Positions 60,798-64,000 of a DNA stretch of 64,000 bases are shown in pieces. Numbering within the stretch: position 1 is the stretch's first letter; each line of letters begins with the position of its first letter. This stretch comes from Annulohypoxylon bovei var. microspora (taxonomy: Eukaryota; Ascomycota; Sordariomycetes; Xylariales; Hypoxylaceae). The stretch covers positions 230,361 through 294,360 of the forward strand of contig MU405244.1 in the NCBI GenBank assembly GCA_022836615.1, in the 5' to 3' direction. A program made the position numbers and the translations under genes. The notes under the pieces are model-generated. The model saw only the letters and a program-made list of their open reading frames with translations, had not been told where the DNA came from and searched no databases.

Positions 60798-63707
60798 ATA
60801 AACCATCGGAGTGTGTGCGGCGGGCCTTTTTCCGTCCTGCATGTGATACTTCATTGATTAATTGTTTCATTGCCGAGATTCCCTGGATTTGGAGTCCAAC
60901 ACCGCATCGTGGTCTTTTTCCGGAACTTTTGCCATGCAAAAAGAAAAACAGGATAGACCGGGATTTGAATTTTGCAGACCTTGAGTTGTCTTGCACAGTT
61001 GCAAAGTTTGCAACTTTTGAAATAATGTTGTTGCCCGATACCTCTGAGAACCTGGACCAACTACCATCATCATCATCATCATCCCTACAGGACGGCTTTT
61101 TACTACGAATACTGCTCAGCGCACATGAATCATCATATTCCCTTGGGGCCAGAATGGATACGGCGTACTATGACGGGGATTTCGTTACGACTTGCATATG
61201 GGTGGGCCTCAATTGACTGAACGACGACCATTGTTTCTGCTATGCCTTTGTACGGAGTTGGCTTTTTGCCACACATTTTATACCACGCTTAATGCCGGCG
61301 GGGAAAAGAAGTTCTCTTTTTTTTTGGTTAGTATCTCTATCTACGGATCAAGACTCCTGTCAACTTGCTGTCCGGATCCAGCCAAATGGAGGCTATGATT
61401 TTTATTTTCCCCAGGTTTTGCGAATTCCATGGCCTGTTCGCGGATGTGCATTCACGGTGAGATGCAGGAATGATTTTACTAATAGATAGGGCTCGAGATC
61501 TGGACAGCAAGGTGAGCACTGGACGGATTGTATATATATGCCAACCATTCCTGCGAAGGATATCTCCAAGATTTTCAATATTTTAGCCTGGTTTTTTTTT
61601 CCTTACGGATTCACTTACCCATCGTGCATGTACTACTAACATATAGGTTTACCGAGGAAGGACAATCCAGGATCACTGCCAAAGGACACATTACCAGGAA
61701 CACCAATTGGGACACATCAGACTGGATTATACTATGGATTTGGCAACAAAACTCCCTTGTAGATTTGACTCTACTGAATACAACCCCCTACCCGGGCATC
61801 TTCTAGAACTCAGTCCACCTATGGACAATTGGCGTGCCAGCCATGGACCGTTAGCCTGATCAAGGCTAGAAAGAAAACCCTGTCGCTGAAGGATATCAGC
61901 TCGACACAAAGGTAAGAACTCCACTCCAAAGATACACCACAGGACTTCACATCTTCCATTCTTTGAATCTCCCCGTGACTTGAAACCATCAACCACGATC
62001 CAATTGGGAAAAGTGAACTGATGCCATTACCTGGTCTATGGTGGGTGTTCAACCATTCGAGTCCGCTGACGATGGAACCTATTCTACTTCCACTCGAGGA
62101 GTACCATGGGTTCATAGAACACATGCTTGGATTCATGAAGCCTGGTCGTGGCAGTATAGGTTAGACGACAAGTCTATTGCCACACTGCCAACTGGAGCTG
62201 CGTCAATCCGGGACATATTCAAGATGCTCTAACCGGAGATAGGAACCATCTAAGGATATGTGGACCAGAGAAATACCTTCAGGAGTACCTGATCATCTCA
62301 CACCGGACTATCTACCGGACTATACAACACATTTTTTCCTGGGTATACTTAGACGAGGATGAACAACCAGTTCCCTTGATGGATGCTTCACCCTCAGGAT
62401 GATCAACCCAGCAAATGGATACTCCATTGCACCTACCAATGTTGAGCGAGGATTCGAAATTTTGCCGGTCACTAACAGTTCGGCCTTGTCTTCCTGCGCG
62501 TTCTGAATTTTGCCACCTCCCGTGCTTGTGTCTTGCTTCCATTGTTGCCCTTGGAATCCTGGAATTACTACTTTGCTTCTACTACCTACCGGCATCGGAT
62601 GGATAGATGGATACCTACCGAGCTAGGATCTGGAGTGTGGAATGTGTACATGCGCTTTGGTTGACGCTGGGACTTGGTGGAAGAGAGGTCGGTGTGTGTC
62701 CAGCATGTGGGTATGCGTTGGTGATGCAAATTGGGTGTGGGTATGTGCATTGATTTGGACCGAGGGGAGCAGTACCTAGTCATTGACGGCCTATGGGATG
62801 ATGGTGAAAATGACCGTGTACTGGGTGGGGATGTTCTACCTTTCCAACGGCCGAGTCTATTTCCGGATGTCTTAAAAATATTTGCTTTCGTTCATTTCAT
62901 TTCATGTAAACCAGGTATCTGGAATCACAAAGGGTCTGAGTGTTTCGCTGGGTCGGCTCGCTTCTTCGGGTTGGGCCGAGTTGGGCTGCTTGGGCACTAG
63001 GTCGGTGGGGACGGGCTGGGTCCCAGGGTCTTTGTATGGGGTGGGCTTGGCTGTGTGGAGATGAGATCAGGGGTTGGTTACGGGGATCTGGATGGGGTCG
63101 GTAGGGTAGCTTGGGAATTACATGAGGTTGTGATCATTCATGAATGTGCGCTTTGGCTTGTGACCGCATATTTTTTGGAGGTTAGCGGTTCACCGTCCCG
63201 ACGTATCGTCATCAACATACCCTACCAATCCGCCAAGATGTTCACTAGGTGATGATGGTTAGTAGTGGTGGTGTCGCATGCGACTTGTTTATTACATCTG
63301 TAAGTTTCTGTTAGGTCTGAACTCGTCATCTTGGATCCGTGCTGTGCCGGCATATGCTGTTAGGCTCTGGTGATGGGAATGGGCTGAAACTAAGCTAAGG
63401 TGTCTTCGGCGTTGGGTTGTCAAAGCTGATCATACAGGTTATTCATGTATTAGGAGGCATCGTAATAGACATAATATTGCTTGTCATAAGATCGACTAGA
63501 GCTAGGTAGGTAAACTTGCCAGTGCTTAAGTGACGAATTACTAGGTAGGTAGGTATTGGGTAGGTACCTAGATGGACAGAGAGAGAAAGCCATTCCAGCC
63601 ATGTGACTTTCTATGTTTGCCCGAGTTTTAGGAGGGTTATTGTGTCGAAGTTACTAAAAAAAAAGGGTTGCCGAATTGGGGTTAGTCTCACATACTGAGA
63701 TAGGAAA

Positions 63708-63762
63708 GAAATTACCCAGGTAAGGAAAATTACCCAGGTAAGGAAAATTACCCAGGTGGGAA
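63708..63762. repeat. Tandem repeat, 18-bp unit with ATTACCCAGGTAAGGAAA
   Basis: Nearly three copies in a row; the last copy ends CAGGTGGG. Confidence 0.75.
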
Positions 63763-63905
63763 AAGTGGGACACGTGACTTTGAACCAATTAAATCAATCA
63801 TTTAAGGAATAAGAGTGGGTTTGATGAGTCAGCAGGGTTTTCAGCCAATTAAGGTAAAACATTTTGATGACATAATATATTATCTACCAAAGGTCGATTT
63901 TATCC

Positions 63906-64000
63906 ATCTTCAACAGGTCAGGTCAGGGACCTGATCTTCAACAGGTCAGGTCAGGGACCTGATCTTCAACAGGTCAGGTCAGGGACCTGATCTTCAACAG
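63906..64000. repeat. 28-bp minisatellite, at least 3.4 copies, cut by the window edge
   Basis: Identical units at 63906-63933, 63934-63961 and 63962-63989, then 11 bases of a fourth. Each unit starts ATCTTCAACAGG and contains GGTCAGGTCAGGGACCTG, in which CAGGTC and GACCTG can pair. Confidence 0.9.

Larger units (their letters stand above)
60798..64000. other. 3' flank of the RfeG-like gene and AT/GT-rich non-coding end of window
   Basis: No supported gene. An ATC microsatellite is at about 61065-61082; open frames (for example 60815-61216 plus, 61819-62136 minus) have no domain. CCTAGGTA motifs are dense at 63505-63575, followed by two tandem repeats at the edge. Confidence 0.45.

Noticed and set aside
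1..64000. tRNA, rRNA and CRISPR features
   Set aside because: A scan by eye for tRNA B-box/T-loop text and regularly spaced direct repeats found none; a tRNAscan and Infernal run would be decisive.

Overview
The window is nuclear DNA of a filamentous ascomycete (Pezizomycotina, most like Sordariomycetes and possibly Xylariales; the order is an inference). It holds short spliceosomal introns (about 49-75 nt) with GT..AG ends, widely spaced single genes on both strands with no operons, and a gene for HEX1, the Woronin-body protein found only in Pezizomycotina. No ribosomal RNA, tRNA, CRISPR array or intact transposon was recognised. The dispersed CCTAGGTA-type palindromes between genes also fit Sordariomycete genomes.

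Left third (1-27.6 kb). After the 3' end of an unrecognised gene come a four-exon Gln/Pro-rich DUF8032-type protein (+), a 961-residue Arg/Glu/Asp-rich DUF8035 protein (-), a 7.5 kb gene desert with a GC-rich island, a bleomycin hydrolase/cysteine proteinase 1 (-) and HEX1 (-). HEX1 has a long open reading frame upstream of its first AUG and an unusual SNL C-terminus. A second desert of about 5 kb follows.

Middle (27.6-48.7 kb). A secreted ten-exon GH43 exo-beta-1,3-galactanase-like enzyme with a C-terminal carbohydrate-binding module is followed by Rqc2/Tae2 (NFACT, ribosome quality control). Rqc2 lies tail to tail with a divergent Amidoligase_2-family protein. Then come an HSPA12-like Hsp70 ATPase with a Pro-rich N-terminus, a membrane-anchored thaumatin-like protein and a Pfa5-type palmitoyltransferase (DHYC motif).

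Right third (48.7-64 kb). A tiny 62-residue zinc-ribbon protein (-) has its ATG split by an intron and is easily missed. Beyond it is a decayed minus-strand region whose in-frame stops are mostly TAA/TAG in place of CAA/CAG, as expected of RIP or simple decay. This region is interrupted by a 10-N assembly gap flanked by poly-G, poly-C and a false near-duplicate. DNA polymerase eta (+) and an RfeG-like transcription-factor-type protein (+) follow, and the window ends in a 28-bp minisatellite.

The genes do not form one pathway. They are housekeeping genes (translation quality control, translesion synthesis, palmitoylation, proteolysis, septal plugging) mixed with secreted or wall-related genes (GH43, thaumatin-like) and two fungal-specific DUF proteins. 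I found no convincing new multi-gene system. The most unusual items are the HEX1 upstream frame, the split-ATG zinc-ribbon gene and the RIP-like pseudogene.
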